DNA of 64,000 nucleotides, taken from positions 2,542,001 to 2,606,000 of the forward strand of contig NZ_CP125640.1 in the NCBI RefSeq assembly GCF_030053155.1, given 5' to 3'. Position 1 is the first letter of the stretch. Each line of letters opens with the position of its first letter. A program made the translations under genes and the position numbers. A model generated the notes under the pieces. The model made no database searches. It saw only the letters and a list, made by a program, of their open reading frames with translations, and was not told the origin of the DNA. The DNA comes from Rhizobium sp. BT03. Lineage in GTDB: Bacteria; Pseudomonadota; Alphaproteobacteria; Rhizobiales; Rhizobiaceae. This document shows positions 16,928 through 25,461 of this stretch, one piece after another.

Positions 16928-18631
16928 ATGTCAGTAGCAACTCCCTCTCGCGAGGATTTCGCGGCCCTTCTCGAAGAGTCCTTTGCCAAGAACGATCTGG
17001 CCGAAGGCTATGTCACCAAGGGCATCGTCACGGGCATCGAAAAGGATGTCGCCGTTGTTGACGTCGGCCTGAAGGTCGAAGGCCGCATCGCGCTCAAGGA
17101 ATTCGGCGCCCGCGCCAAGGATGGCCAGCTCAAGGTTGGCGATGAAGTCGAAGTTTACGTTGAGCGCATCGAAAACGCGCTCGGCGAAGCCGTTCTGTCG
17201 CGCGAGAAGGCTCGCCGCGAAGAAAGCTGGGTCAAGCTCGAAGCCAAGTTCGAAGCCGGCGAGCGCGTCGAAGGCGTGATCTTCAACCAGGTCAAGGGCG
17301 GCTTCACGGTCGACCTCGACGGTGCGATCGCCTTCCTGCCGCGTTCTCAGGTCGACATCCGCCCGATCCGCGACGTCACGCCGCTGATGCACAACCCGCA
17401 GCCCTTCGAAATCCTCAAGATGGACAAGCGCCGCGGCAACATCGTGGTTTCGCGCCGTACGGTCCTGGAAGAATCCCGCGCCGAGCAGCGTTCTGAAATC
17501 GTTCAGAACCTCGAAGAAGGCCAGGTTGTCGACGGCGTCGTCAAGAACATCACCGATTACGGTGCGTTCGTCGACCTCGGCGGCATCGACGGCCTGCTGC
17601 ACGTCACCGACATGGCATGGCGCCGTGTGAACCATCCGTCGGAAATCCTGAACATCGGCCAGCAGGTCAAGGTTCAGATCATCCGCATCAACCAGGAAAC
17701 CCACCGCATCTCGCTCGGCATGAAGCAGCTCGAGAGCGATCCGTGGGATGGCATCCAGGCCAAGTATCCGGAAGGCAAGAAGATCTCCGGTACCGTCACC
17801 AACATCACCGACTACGGTGCGTTCGTCGAGCTGGAGCCGGGCATCGAAGGCCTGATCCATATCTCGGAAATGTCCTGGACCAAGAAGAACGTTCACCCCG
17901 GCAAGATCCTGTCCACCAGCCAGGAAGTCGAAGTCGTCGTTCTCGAAGTCGATCCGTCCAAGCGCCGTATCTCGCTCGGCCTCAAGCAGACGCTGGAAAA
18001 CCCGTGGGCAGCATTCGCCCGCAGCCATCCGGCCGGCACTGAAGTCGAAGGCGAAGTCAAGAACAAGACCGAATTCGGCCTGTTCATCGGCCTCGACGGC
18101 GATGTCGACGGCATGGTGCACCTCTCCGACCTCGACTGGAACCGTCCGGGCGAACAGGTCATCGAGGAGTTCAACAAGGGTGACGTCGTCAAGGCCGTCG
18201 TTCTCGACGTCGATGTCGAGAAGGAACGCATCTCGCTCGGCATCAAGCAGCTCGGCAAGGATGCGGTCGGCGACGCCGCTGCATCGGGCGACCTGCGCAA
18301 GAATGCAGTCGTTTCCTGCGAAGTCATCGCAGTCAACGACGGCGGCGTCGAAGTGAAGCTCGTCAACCACGAGGACATCACTTCCTTCATCCGTCGCGCC
18401 GACCTCGCCCGCGACCGCGACGAACAGCGCCCCGAGCGCTTCTCGGTCGGCCAGGTGTTCGATGCCCGCGTCACCAACTTCTCCAAGAAGGACCGCAAGA
18501 TCATGCTGTCCATCAAGGCTCTGGAGATTGCGGAAGAGAAGGAAGCTGTTGCCCAGTTCGGTTCGTCCGACAGCGGCGCTTCGCTCGGCGACATCCTGGG
18601 CGCAGCGCTCAAGAACCGCGGCGGCGAATAA
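16928..18631 (+). CDS. rpsA: 30S ribosomal protein S1
   Basis: The 567-residue protein has six S1 RNA-binding repeats. Repeats 3 and 4 are nearly identical in their cores (VVKNITDYGAFVDLGGIDGL and TVTNITDYGAFVELEPGIEG). It ends at LKNRGGE. S1 binds mRNA leaders on the small subunit and helps start translation on weakly paired or structured messages. The start ATG at 16928 (MSVATPSREDF) is decided by AGGAGA just before it. The codon bias is strong, typical of a highly expressed gene. A rho-independent terminator follows 23 bases after the stop. Confidence 0.98.
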   Translation: MSVATPSREDFAALLEESFAKNDLAEGYVTKGIVTGIEKDVAVVDVGLKVEGRIALKEFGARAKDGQLKVGDEVEVYVERIENALGEAVLSREKARREESWVKLEAKFEAGERVEGVIFNQVKGGFTVDLDGAIAFLPRSQVDIRPIRDVTPLMHNPQPFEILKMDKRRGNIVVSRRTVLEESRAEQRSEIVQNLEEGQVVDGVVKNITDYGAFVDLGGIDGLLHVTDMAWRRVNHPSEILNIGQQVKVQIIRINQETHRISLGMKQLESDPWDGIQAKYPEGKKISGTVTNITDYGAFVELEPGIEGLIHISEMSWTKKNVHPGKILSTSQEVEVVVLEVDPSKRRISLGLKQTLENPWAAFARSHPAGTEVEGEVKNKTEFGLFIGLDGDVDGMVHLSDLDWNRPGEQVIEEFNKGDVVKAVVLDVDVEKERISLGIKQLGKDAVGDAAASGDLRKNAVVSCEVIAVNDGGVEVKLVNHEDITSFIRRADLARDRDEQRPERFSVGQVFDARVTNFSKKDRKIMLSIKALEIAEEKEAVAQFGSSDSGASLGDILGAALKNRGGE

Positions 18632-18654
18632 GCCTCGCATCCGCCTTTGAATTG

Positions 18655-18690
18655 AAGAACCCGCCGGAGCGATCCGGCGGGTTCTTCATT
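18655..18690 (+). terminator. Rho-independent terminator of rpsA
   Basis: A 14-bp perfect stem AAGAACCCGCCGGA / TCCGGCGGGTTCTT (18655-18668 with 18673-18686) closes a GCGA tetraloop and is followed by CATTTTC. It may also act on the convergent minus-strand gene that ends at 18707. Confidence 0.92.
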
Positions 18691-18706
18691 TTCAGGCGAT
18701 AAAAAG

Positions 18707-20260
18707 TTACTCCCAGCCGACCATGCGCTGATAGAGCGCATAAACAGGGTCGGCGCCCGCGCCCGACTGATAAGGCGTCGGCTCGGCATCGATCATTCTC
18801 GGCGTCCTGCGCTGAGGCGCAGCATTCGCCGCTTCAGCATCGGCCGCGGCATCCCCGTCGCCGGACTGCGCCTGCTGCTGATCCCCTTGCTGCTGATCCG
18901 GCGGCGCCCCATCGTGGTGGTGCTGATGCTGGTGGCTGGTTTCACCAGCGTTCTCGTTCGACGGGACATCCTTGGCGAACTGATAAGGCAGCTGCGTATA
19001 GGCAAGTCCCTCCGGCATCCTTGCCGCGAGCGGGATATAGGCAGCCTCGACCGTCTCGGAAATCGGCATCATCGGCGGTGGCGCATCGGTCTCTTTCGGC
19101 TGGCGGGCAGCCGCGGCCACGATCTCCGTTTCCGCCGGCGACGGGCGCGGCGCTGCAGGCGGGCGCGCATCGGCTGCTGCGAGGTCCGCCGGCTGCCTGG
19201 TCAAGGTTTCGGTCGCATCGCTGATGACGGCTTCGTCGAGGATCGCATCGATCTCCACGGCCGCTTCGACACGGCCATCCTCCGGCACGGCCTCGACGTC
19301 CTGCTCGCGGATGATGGTGACGATCATCTCGGAGACCTCTTCGGTCATAGAGGCGACAATTCCCGTCCAATTCCTGGGAATGACGGGATCGCCTTTTCCC
19401 GACATGGCGCGAGGCTGGATCGCAGGCGCCTCCGGCATTTCCCGCGCGTCCTCGGCCGCTGCGGCTTGGGCCGGCAAGGCTGGCGCGGCGTCGATCTCCC
19501 GCGGCTCGGATTCTTCCGGCGCGGCCGCGCTTGCCGCTGCCGATTGAGCCCGGTTTTCGGGCCGCGGCGCTTCCGGATCGGCAGCGTCCACGGCCTCGGC
19601 GATTATCGCTTCCTCGGCGGTCGCCGAAGCCGCGGTCTCTATCAGCGAACTCGCCGGCGCGGACGGCTTGTCTGCCGGCTGGCGCATGGCGGCAGACGCA
19701 TGATCCTCGTGCAGCTGGATTTCCGGCCGGGCCTCAGTGCGTATCGGCGAAGCGTCGTTCTGGCCATAGGAGCGCACGACGGCACGGGCGGCGAGATCGC
19801 GATCCTTGTAGCGGACAATTTCCAGATAGGCGACGATGCGGGCTGCTTCCGGACCTGCGGGATTCTTCAGGGCTGCGGCGATCATCCGAAGCGGCAGGCT
19901 GTGGCCTTGCTCCGTGAGTTGGCGCTCGACCTCGTCGATCCTGGCAGCCGGCAGCCGCTGGATGGCATCGGCAAGCCGGGCGGCGAAGGCGAGATTGGTC
20001 TCGTCCTCGCCGCGATCCAGCGAGATCGCGCGGCCGGCCGCATCGATCGCGTCGAAAAGGGCTTCGACCATGCGCTCGCGGGCGGCAAGAAGCAGGATAT
20101 TGAGTTTGCCGGCAATGGCGGAATTCAGGTCGGCGGCTTCGACGGGGTTGACGGGCGCTGGCGCAATCACAGAACGGCCGAGGCCGCCGGCGACGATCGC
20201 CGCAGTCTGGCCTTGGGACGAAAAGCTTGCATTGGACGCTGCACGAACGGGAGTCAACAT
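18707..20260 (-). CDS. Hypothetical low-complexity protein (517 aa)
   Basis: I do not recognise a family. Residues about 20-150 look like a folded helical domain (LNSAIAGKLNILLLAARERM, ETNLAFAARLADAIQRLPAA, VERQLTEQGHSLPLRMIAAAL). The rest is Ala/Pro/Glu-rich and probably disordered, with a late His/Gln-rich stretch (HQHQHHHDG, QQQGDQQQAQ). A conserved-looking end PYQSGAGADPVYALYQRMVG follows. No signal peptide or membrane helix is visible. The ATG at 20260 has an AAAGGAGC ribosome site; the frame upstream lacks one. The DUF2336-like helical start in rhizobial proteins is one possible relation, but I am not sure of it. Confidence 0.6.
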   Translation of the reverse strand: MLTPVRAASNASFSSQGQTAAIVAGGLGRSVIAPAPVNPVEAADLNSAIAGKLNILLLAARERMVEALFDAIDAAGRAISLDRGEDETNLAFAARLADAIQRLPAARIDEVERQLTEQGHSLPLRMIAAALKNPAGPEAARIVAYLEIVRYKDRDLAARAVVRSYGQNDASPIRTEARPEIQLHEDHASAAMRQPADKPSAPASSLIETAASATAEEAIIAEAVDAADPEAPRPENRAQSAAASAAAPEESEPREIDAAPALPAQAAAAEDAREMPEAPAIQPRAMSGKGDPVIPRNWTGIVASMTEEVSEMIVTIIREQDVEAVPEDGRVEAAVEIDAILDEAVISDATETLTRQPADLAAADARPPAAPRPSPAETEIVAAAARQPKETDAPPPMMPISETVEAAYIPLAARMPEGLAYTQLPYQFAKDVPSNENAGETSHQHQHHHDGAPPDQQQGDQQQAQSGDGDAAADAEAANAAPQRRTPRMIDAEPTPYQSGAGADPVYALYQRMVGWE

Positions 20261-20490
20261 GGCATGCTCCTTTCGCAAAGTGACGATGAAAGCAGGCTCC
20301 ATAAAAGGACCGCGCTCATCCGGCCCCCTTGCATCCCAGCAGATCCTCCTGTCCGCATGACGCAATACCGGCGTCATCGAAATGCATAAATATTAACGGG
20401 AATTTTAGGAAAGAGGCGTTAACGAATCGCTAACGCCGCGGACACGCCGATCCACGATCTTTGTTTTCATGCGTGCCGCAGGCGATTTAC
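20261..20490. other. Intergenic spacer, promoter of the 517-aa gene
   Basis: The 230 bases between the 517-aa gene and the RNase D stop include an AT-rich segment (around 20385-20430) likely to contain the promoter for the minus-strand 517-aa gene. No coding sequence or repeat was found. Confidence 0.3.
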
Positions 20491-21117
20491 TCAGCTATGG
20501 GCGAAGATATCGGCCTCTTCCCAGCCGAGCAGGTCGAGCTTGGCGCGGGTCGGCAGGAATGCGAAGCAGGCCGTCGCATGGTCGAACCGGCCGTCGCGAA
20601 GCAGGCGTTCCGTCAGCTTGTCACGCAGCGCGTGGAGATAAAGCACATCGGAAGCGGCATATTCGAGCTGGGCCGGAGACAGCGTCTCAGCCGCCCAGTC
20701 GGACGATTGCTGCGCCTTGGAGATATCGACGTCGAGCATCTCCTTGAGATTGTCCTTGAGGCCGTGCCGATCCGTATAGGTGCGGATCAGGCGCGAGGCG
20801 ATCTTGGTGCAGAACACCGGCGTCGTCGTGACGCCGAAGGTGTGGAAGAGCACGGCGATATCGAAGCGGCCGTAATGGAAGATCTTCTGATGGGTGGGAT
20901 CTTCGAGCAGGGCGACGAGATTGGGGGCCTCTTTCTGGCCGGCGGCGATGCGGATGACGTCGGCGGTGCCGTCACCCGGCGAAAGCTGGACGACGCAGAG
21001 CCGGTCCCGGCGCGGCACCAGGCCGAGCGTTTCGGTGTCGATGGCGACCGCGCCGGTGTAGCGGGCGGCATCGGCCGCTGATATGTCGCCTTCGTGATAA
21101 CGTATGGTGGCGGCCAT
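20491..21117 (-). CDS. rnd: Ribonuclease D-like 3'-5' exonuclease
   Basis: A 208-residue DEDDy exonuclease. It has Exo I AIDTETLGL, Exo II around FHYGRFDIAVLFHTFG, and Exo III YAASDVLYLHALRDKL with the characteristic Tyr. It carries only the catalytic domain: the HRDC domains of full RNase D (about 375 aa) are missing, as in the short alphaproteobacterial family. It is expected to trim 3' ends of tRNA and other small RNAs. The ATG at 21117 (MAATIRYHEGD) is the natural family start and is preceded by AGGGAAAG. Confidence 0.9.
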   Translation of the reverse strand: MAATIRYHEGDISAADAARYTGAVAIDTETLGLVPRRDRLCVVQLSPGDGTADVIRIAAGQKEAPNLVALLEDPTHQKIFHYGRFDIAVLFHTFGVTTTPVFCTKIASRLIRTYTDRHGLKDNLKEMLDVDISKAQQSSDWAAETLSPAQLEYAASDVLYLHALRDKLTERLLRDGRFDHATACFAFLPTRAKLDLLGWEEADIFAHS

Positions 21118-21221
21118 GAGACTGTCTTTCCCTAAGATGTCAGGCTGAACCGGCCTGAGATCGTGTTTTAGCGCTATAGCGCAAAGCCGCAAAATGCGAA
21201 ACCGCTTCCTCTGGCGGTGGT

Positions 21222-22031
21222 TCAGAATGTCGGCGGCGTGTTGATCCAGAGCAGGACGGTTTCGCCGTCATGGCGGTTGCGCCAGGAATGGTAGCGGCGG
21301 CTTTCGAAATAGAGCGAATCGCCCGGGCCGAGATCGAAGAACTGATCGCTGTCGAGCACCAGTTCGAGCCGGCCGGACAGGACATGCATGAATTCCTCGC
21401 CCTCGTGGCGATAGGCGCCCTCGCTGGCAGCACCCGGCGCCAGCACGAAACGATGGCAATCCATCATCCTTGGGCCTTCGGCAAGAAGCTGCACGGCGAC
21501 CCCAGGTGTCGTTTCCGGCCAGCTGCGCCATTCCCCGGCACGCACCATGACCGGCACCTCGCCGCTTTCTTCGCCGGAGAGGCGGGAGACGGTGGTGCCG
21601 TAATACTCGGCGAGATCGTGCAGCGTCTTGAAACCGACGCCCTGCGAGGTGCGCTCCAGCGTCGAGAGCGTCGAAGCGGTGATGCCGATATCGCCGGCCA
21701 CCTGTTCCAGCGTCTTGCCGCTCGCGTGGCGCAGGCTGCGCAGCTTGCGGCCGAGGCCGGTGGCCTGGTTTGCCTCGGCGCCGTCGGCGGACGGTTCCTC
21801 GCCCTCCAACGCCTCGCGGATGGCCGCGGGATTGAGGCCGCGCTCGACCCGATACCAGGAGATGCGCTTCAGGCGCGCCACGTCGTCGGCGCTGTACTGG
21901 CGATGACCGGTTTGCGAACGGCCGGGAACCACCAGACCCTGGCTTTCCCACAGACGCAGCGTCGAGGCCGAAACGCCCGCCAGCCGTGCGGCCTCCGCCA
22001 CCTTGTAGCGTACCGGCCCGTTATCGTTCAT
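21222..22031 (-). CDS. MerR-Xre-cupin transcriptional regulator, probable regulator of gabTD
   Basis: This 269-residue protein combines three domains. A MerR-type winged helix is at 8-75 (YKVAEAARLAGVSASTLRLW, GHRQYSADDVARLKRI). A Xre/Cro helix-turn-helix is at 93-152 (LGRKLRSLRHASGKTLEQVA). A C-terminal cupin barrel is at 190-262 (GAYRHEGEEFMHVLSGRLEL, GDSLYFESRRYHSW). Cupin-Xre regulators sense small metabolites, often amines or amino acids; the added MerR domain is unusual. It is divergent from gabT with a short shared promoter containing dyads, so regulation of GABA catabolism is the natural inference. The start at 22031 is set by MNDNGPVRYK, directly ahead of the MerR domain. Confidence 0.85.
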   Translation of the reverse strand: MNDNGPVRYKVAEAARLAGVSASTLRLWESQGLVVPGRSQTGHRQYSADDVARLKRISWYRVERGLNPAAIREALEGEEPSADGAEANQATGLGRKLRSLRHASGKTLEQVAGDIGITASTLSTLERTSQGVGFKTLHDLAEYYGTTVSRLSGEESGEVPVMVRAGEWRSWPETTPGVAVQLLAEGPRMMDCHRFVLAPGAASEGAYRHEGEEFMHVLSGRLELVLDSDQFFDLGPGDSLYFESRRYHSWRNRHDGETVLLWINTPPTF

Positions 22032-22108
22032 CCGCCAACATCCCCGATTCCAATCGCTCCCGAGCATTTATCAAAAAGCGTGATGTTTGAAGCAAAAAAT
22101 CCCACTTG

Positions 22109-22167
22109 TTTTCTTGCAGGAAAAATGTAGGAGTTTTATAAATATCTTGCAGAACTTATACAAGATA
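22109..22167 (+). promoter_or_regulatory. Candidate operators in the gabT promoter
   Basis: Two related sites lie between the divergent regulator and gabT. One is a dyad TTTTC-TTGCAG-GAAAA at 22109-22124. The other is a longer inverted repeat TATCTTG...CAAGATA at 22143-22167, centred on 22155. Both contain CTTGCAG, with a repeat spacing of 33 bases (three helical turns). They are plausible binding sites for the MerR-Xre-cupin regulator, which is inference. Confidence 0.5.
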
Positions 22168-22197
22168 ATTTCAACCCCTTCAGATAGGAGCGCATCA

Positions 22198-23478
22198 ATG
22201 ACCGCGACGAGCCTTACGGACCGGAAGAACGCCGCCATTTCACGCGGCGTCGGCATGACCACCCAGATCTATGCCGATCGTGCGGAGAATGCCGAGATCT
22301 GGGACAAGGAAGGCCGCCGCTACATCGATTTCGCCGCCGGCATCGCCGTTCTCAACACCGGCCACCGCCATCCCCGGGTGATTGCGGCGGTCAGGGATCA
22401 GCTCGACCGCTTTACCCATACCTGCCATCAGGTGGTGCCCTATGAAAACTACGTCAGTCTTGCCGAACGGCTGAACGCGCTGGTGCCGGGTGACTTCGAG
22501 AAGAAGACGATCTTCGTCACAACAGGCGCCGAAGCGGTCGAAAACGCCGTCAAGATCGCCCGTGCGGCCACCGGCCGCTCGGCCGTCATCGCCTTTGGTG
22601 GTGGCTTCCACGGCCGAACCTTCATGGGCATGGCGCTGACCGGCAAGGTCGTGCCCTATAAGGTTGGCTTCGGCGCCATGCCGGGCGATGTCTTCCATAT
22701 CCCCTTCCCGGTCGAGCTGCACGGCGTCACCGCCGATCAGTCAATGGCGGCGCTGAAGAAGCTTTTTGCCGCCGATGTCGATCCGCAGCGGGTGGCGGCC
22801 ATCATCATCGAGCCGGTGCAGGGTGAAGGCGGTTTCTACGCCGCACCCGCCGCCTTCATGAAGGCGCTGCGTGAACTCTGCGACCAGCACGGCATGCTCT
22901 TGATCGCCGACGAGGTGCAGACCGGCTTTGCCCGCACCGGCAGGATGTTCGCCATGGATCATCACGAGGTGGCGGCGGATCTCACGACGATGGCGAAGAG
23001 CCTTGCCGGCGGCTTTCCGCTCGCCGCCGTCACCGGCCGCGCCGAGATCATGGACGCGCCCGGACCGGGCGGGCTCGGCGGCACATATGGCGGCAACCCG
23101 ATCGGCATCGCCGCCGCCCACGCCGTGCTTGACGTCATCGCCGACGAGGATCTCTGCAACCGCGCCAACCAGCTCGGCGGGCGGCTGAAACAGCGGCTGG
23201 AATCGCTGCGCGAGACGGTGCCCGAGATCGCCGATATCCGCGGGCCGGGCTTCATGAATGCCGTCGAATTCAACGACCCGAAGACAGGATTGCCGAGTGC
23301 CGACTTCGCCAACCGGGTGCGGCTAATCGCGCTCGACAAGGGGCTGATCCTGCTCACCTGCGGTGTCCACGGCAACGTTATCCGCTTCCTCGCACCGATC
23401 ACCATCCAAGACGAGGTGCTCGGCGAGGCGCTCGACATTCTCGAAGCTTCAATGCTGGAAGCGACTGCGGGCAAGTGA
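22198..23478 (+). CDS. gabT: 4-aminobutyrate-2-oxoglutarate aminotransferase
   Basis: A 426-residue class III aminotransferase. It has VTTGAEAVENAVKIAR, the GGFHGRT motif, IIEPVQGEGGF, ADEVQTGFARTG (with the PLP-contacting Asp 238) and the Schiff-base Lys 267 in MAKSLAGGFPLA. It converts GABA and 2-oxoglutarate to succinic semialdehyde and glutamate. The ATG at 22198 follows TAGGAGC; a longer upstream frame is AT-rich promoter DNA. It is followed 65 bases later by gabD, giving the complete GABA shunt to succinate. Close homologues can also use other omega-amines such as 5-aminovalerate. Confidence 0.93.
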   Translation: MTATSLTDRKNAAISRGVGMTTQIYADRAENAEIWDKEGRRYIDFAAGIAVLNTGHRHPRVIAAVRDQLDRFTHTCHQVVPYENYVSLAERLNALVPGDFEKKTIFVTTGAEAVENAVKIARAATGRSAVIAFGGGFHGRTFMGMALTGKVVPYKVGFGAMPGDVFHIPFPVELHGVTADQSMAALKKLFAADVDPQRVAAIIIEPVQGEGGFYAAPAAFMKALRELCDQHGMLLIADEVQTGFARTGRMFAMDHHEVAADLTTMAKSLAGGFPLAAVTGRAEIMDAPGPGGLGGTYGGNPIGIAAAHAVLDVIADEDLCNRANQLGGRLKQRLESLRETVPEIADIRGPGFMNAVEFNDPKTGLPSADFANRVRLIALDKGLILLTCGVHGNVIRFLAPITIQDEVLGEALDILEASMLEATAGK

Positions 23479-23543
23479 CCGCACCGGAACCCGCATTCCA
23501 CGGCTGCCCGCGCCGGCAGCCGCGTTCCCAATAAGGATATGAC

Positions 23544-25025
23544 ATGGCTTTCACCACCGCACTGACGAAACACGTTCCCTTCTCTTCTCCCTTGCTGCGC
23601 GACGCCGGCTACATCAACGGCGCCTGGACCTCAGGCAATGCCACTGGGACTTTCGACGTGCTCAACCCGGCAACGGGAGAACTGCTCGCTTCGCTGCCCG
23701 ATATGGGGGCTGCCGAGACGCGGGCGGCGATCGATGCGGCCTATGCCGCCCAGCCGGCCTGGGCTGCCCGCCCGGCCAAGGAGCGCAGCGCGATCCTGCG
23801 CAAATGGTTCGACCTGATGGTCGCCAATGCCGACGAACTCGCCGCAATCCTGACCGCCGAAATGGGCAAGCCGTTCGCCGAAGCGCGCGGCGAAATCCTC
23901 TATGCGGCGTCCTATGTCGAATGGTACGCCGAAGAAGCCAAGCGCATCTATGGCGAGACGATCCCGGCACCTTCCGATGACAAGCGCATGATCGTCATCA
24001 GGCAGCCGGTCGGCGTCGTCGGCACGATCACGCCGTGGAATTTCCCGGCGGCGATGATTGCCCGCAAGATTGCACCGGCGCTGGCCGTCGGCTGCACTGT
24101 GGTGTCGAAGCCGGCCGAGCAGACGCCGCTGACGGCAATCGCCCTTGCCGTGCTCGCCGAACAGGCCGGCATTCCCTCAGGCGTCTTCAACCTCATCGTC
24201 GGCGTCGACGGCCCGGCGATCGGCCGTGAGCTGTGCGGCAACGACAAGGTGCGCAAGATCAGCTTCACCGGCTCGACGGAGGTCGGCCGCATCCTGATGC
24301 GGCAATGCGCCGACCAGATCAAGAAGGTGAGCCTGGAGCTCGGCGGCAACGCGCCGTTCATCGTCTTCGACGATGCCGATCTCGACGCCGCGGTCGAGGG
24401 CGCGATCGCCTCCAAATACCGCAATGCCGGCCAGACCTGCGTTTGTGCCAACCGTCTCTACATCCAGTCGAGCGTCTATGACGCCTTCGCGGCCAAGCTT
24501 GCCGCCAGGGTCGCCGCAATGTCGGTCGGCGACGGCTTTCAGGCCGGCGTCGAGATCGGGCCGCTGATCGATGAGCAGGGCCTTGCCAAGGTGGAAGACC
24601 ATGTCGGCGACGCGCTGGCCAAGGGCGCCAAGGTGCTGACCGGCGGCAAACGCATCGACGGCGCCGGCACCTTCTTTGCCCCGACGGTGCTGACCGGTGT
24701 TGTTCGCGGCATGAAGGTGGCGCGCGAGGAAACCTTCGGGCCGGTGGCGCCGCTCTTCCGTTTCGAGACGGCCGAGGATGTCATCGCTCAAGCCAATGAT
24801 ACGGAATTCGGCCTTGCCGCCTATTTCTATGCCGGCGACCTGAAGAAGGTCTGGCGGGTGGCCGAAGCGCTGGAATATGGCATGATCGGCATCAACACCG
24901 GCATCATGTCCTCCGAGACCGCGCCCTTCGGCGGCATCAAGCAATCCGGCCTCGGCCGCGAGGGCTCACGCCACGGCGCCGACGACTATCTGGAAATGAA
25001 ATATCTCTGCATCGGCGGCGTCTGA
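23544..25025 (+). CDS. gabD: Succinate-semialdehyde dehydrogenase
   Basis: A 493-residue aldehyde dehydrogenase with TPWNFPAAMIARK (coenzyme pocket), FTGSTEVGR, the general base Glu 265 in LELGGNAPF and the nucleophile Cys 299 in NAGQTCVCAN. A second Cys sits two residues later, as in bacterial GabD. It oxidises succinic semialdehyde to succinate, most likely with NADP+. The ATG has AAGGATATGAC before it. It acts directly after GabT and shares its operon. The ending MKYLCIGGV is typical for this family. Confidence 0.94.
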   Translation: MAFTTALTKHVPFSSPLLRDAGYINGAWTSGNATGTFDVLNPATGELLASLPDMGAAETRAAIDAAYAAQPAWAARPAKERSAILRKWFDLMVANADELAAILTAEMGKPFAEARGEILYAASYVEWYAEEAKRIYGETIPAPSDDKRMIVIRQPVGVVGTITPWNFPAAMIARKIAPALAVGCTVVSKPAEQTPLTAIALAVLAEQAGIPSGVFNLIVGVDGPAIGRELCGNDKVRKISFTGSTEVGRILMRQCADQIKKVSLELGGNAPFIVFDDADLDAAVEGAIASKYRNAGQTCVCANRLYIQSSVYDAFAAKLAARVAAMSVGDGFQAGVEIGPLIDEQGLAKVEDHVGDALAKGAKVLTGGKRIDGAGTFFAPTVLTGVVRGMKVAREETFGPVAPLFRFETAEDVIAQANDTEFGLAAYFYAGDLKKVWRVAEALEYGMIGINTGIMSSETAPFGGIKQSGLGREGSRHGADDYLEMKYLCIGGV

Positions 25026-25045
25026 TCCGTCAGCCGGGAAAACCG

Positions 25046-25069
25046 GGCACGCGGTATCCCCCGCGTGCC
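25046..25069. terminator. Hairpin between convergent gabD and slyX
   Basis: GGCACGCGG at 25046-25054 pairs with CCGCGTGCC at 25061-25069 around a six-base loop. It lies between the gabD stop and the slyX stop. No long T run follows on either side, so it is at best a weak bidirectional terminator. Confidence 0.5.
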
Positions 25070-25070
25070 G

Positions 25071-25280
25071 TCAATAATGCGGCGGGCGGGTGATACCCGG
25101 CGCTTCCAGCGACTGCTCCTCGAGCGACAGGAAGCGTTCGGTGAGCCGGTCGAGCTTGGTGCGCATCTGCTCGACGATCTTCCATTGTTCGGCAAGCTGA
25201 TCGGAAAGCTCCTCGATCGTCTTTGCCTGATAGGCCAGCATTTCCTCCAGACGGGTGATGCGGTTCGTCTCGTCGGACAT
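25071..25280 (-). CDS. slyX: SlyX family protein
   Basis: A 69-residue coiled-coil protein (RITRLEEMLAYQAKTIEELS, QWKIVEQMRTKLDRLTER) ending in a PPHY motif, which is the SlyX family hallmark. Function is unknown; the name comes from a gene next to slyD in E. coli. An AGGAGG ribosome site just before ATG 25280 decides the start over an upstream extension. It is a single gene convergent with gabD and divergent from uxaC. Confidence 0.9.
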   Translation of the reverse strand: MSDETNRITRLEEMLAYQAKTIEELSDQLAEQWKIVEQMRTKLDRLTERFLSLEEQSLEAPGITRPPHY

Positions 25281-25461
25281 CGATCCTCCTTTGCCGAAAC
25301 CGGCAGTACAGATGCTTCTCCCAAAGCGGAAATAGGCCGCTTCGTCAATGCTTTCGAGGGCCGGCGCAGCGGTGCGCAAAAACCGAACCATCTGGTTACT
25401 AAAAGACCTTGCCGCGCCTGATGTTGTGGGGTAGGCCCTTATCCATCAGGGAGGAATACTG

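Noticed and set aside
16931..18640. A 569-codon open frame antisense to rpsA
   Set aside because: It is a shadow caused by strong codon bias in rpsA; no ribosome site and no recognisable protein.
18887..20389. A 500-codon plus-strand open frame opposite the 517-aa gene
   Set aside because: The product is Arg-rich without motifs. The minus frame has a ribosome site and a structured N terminus, though neither is from a known family.
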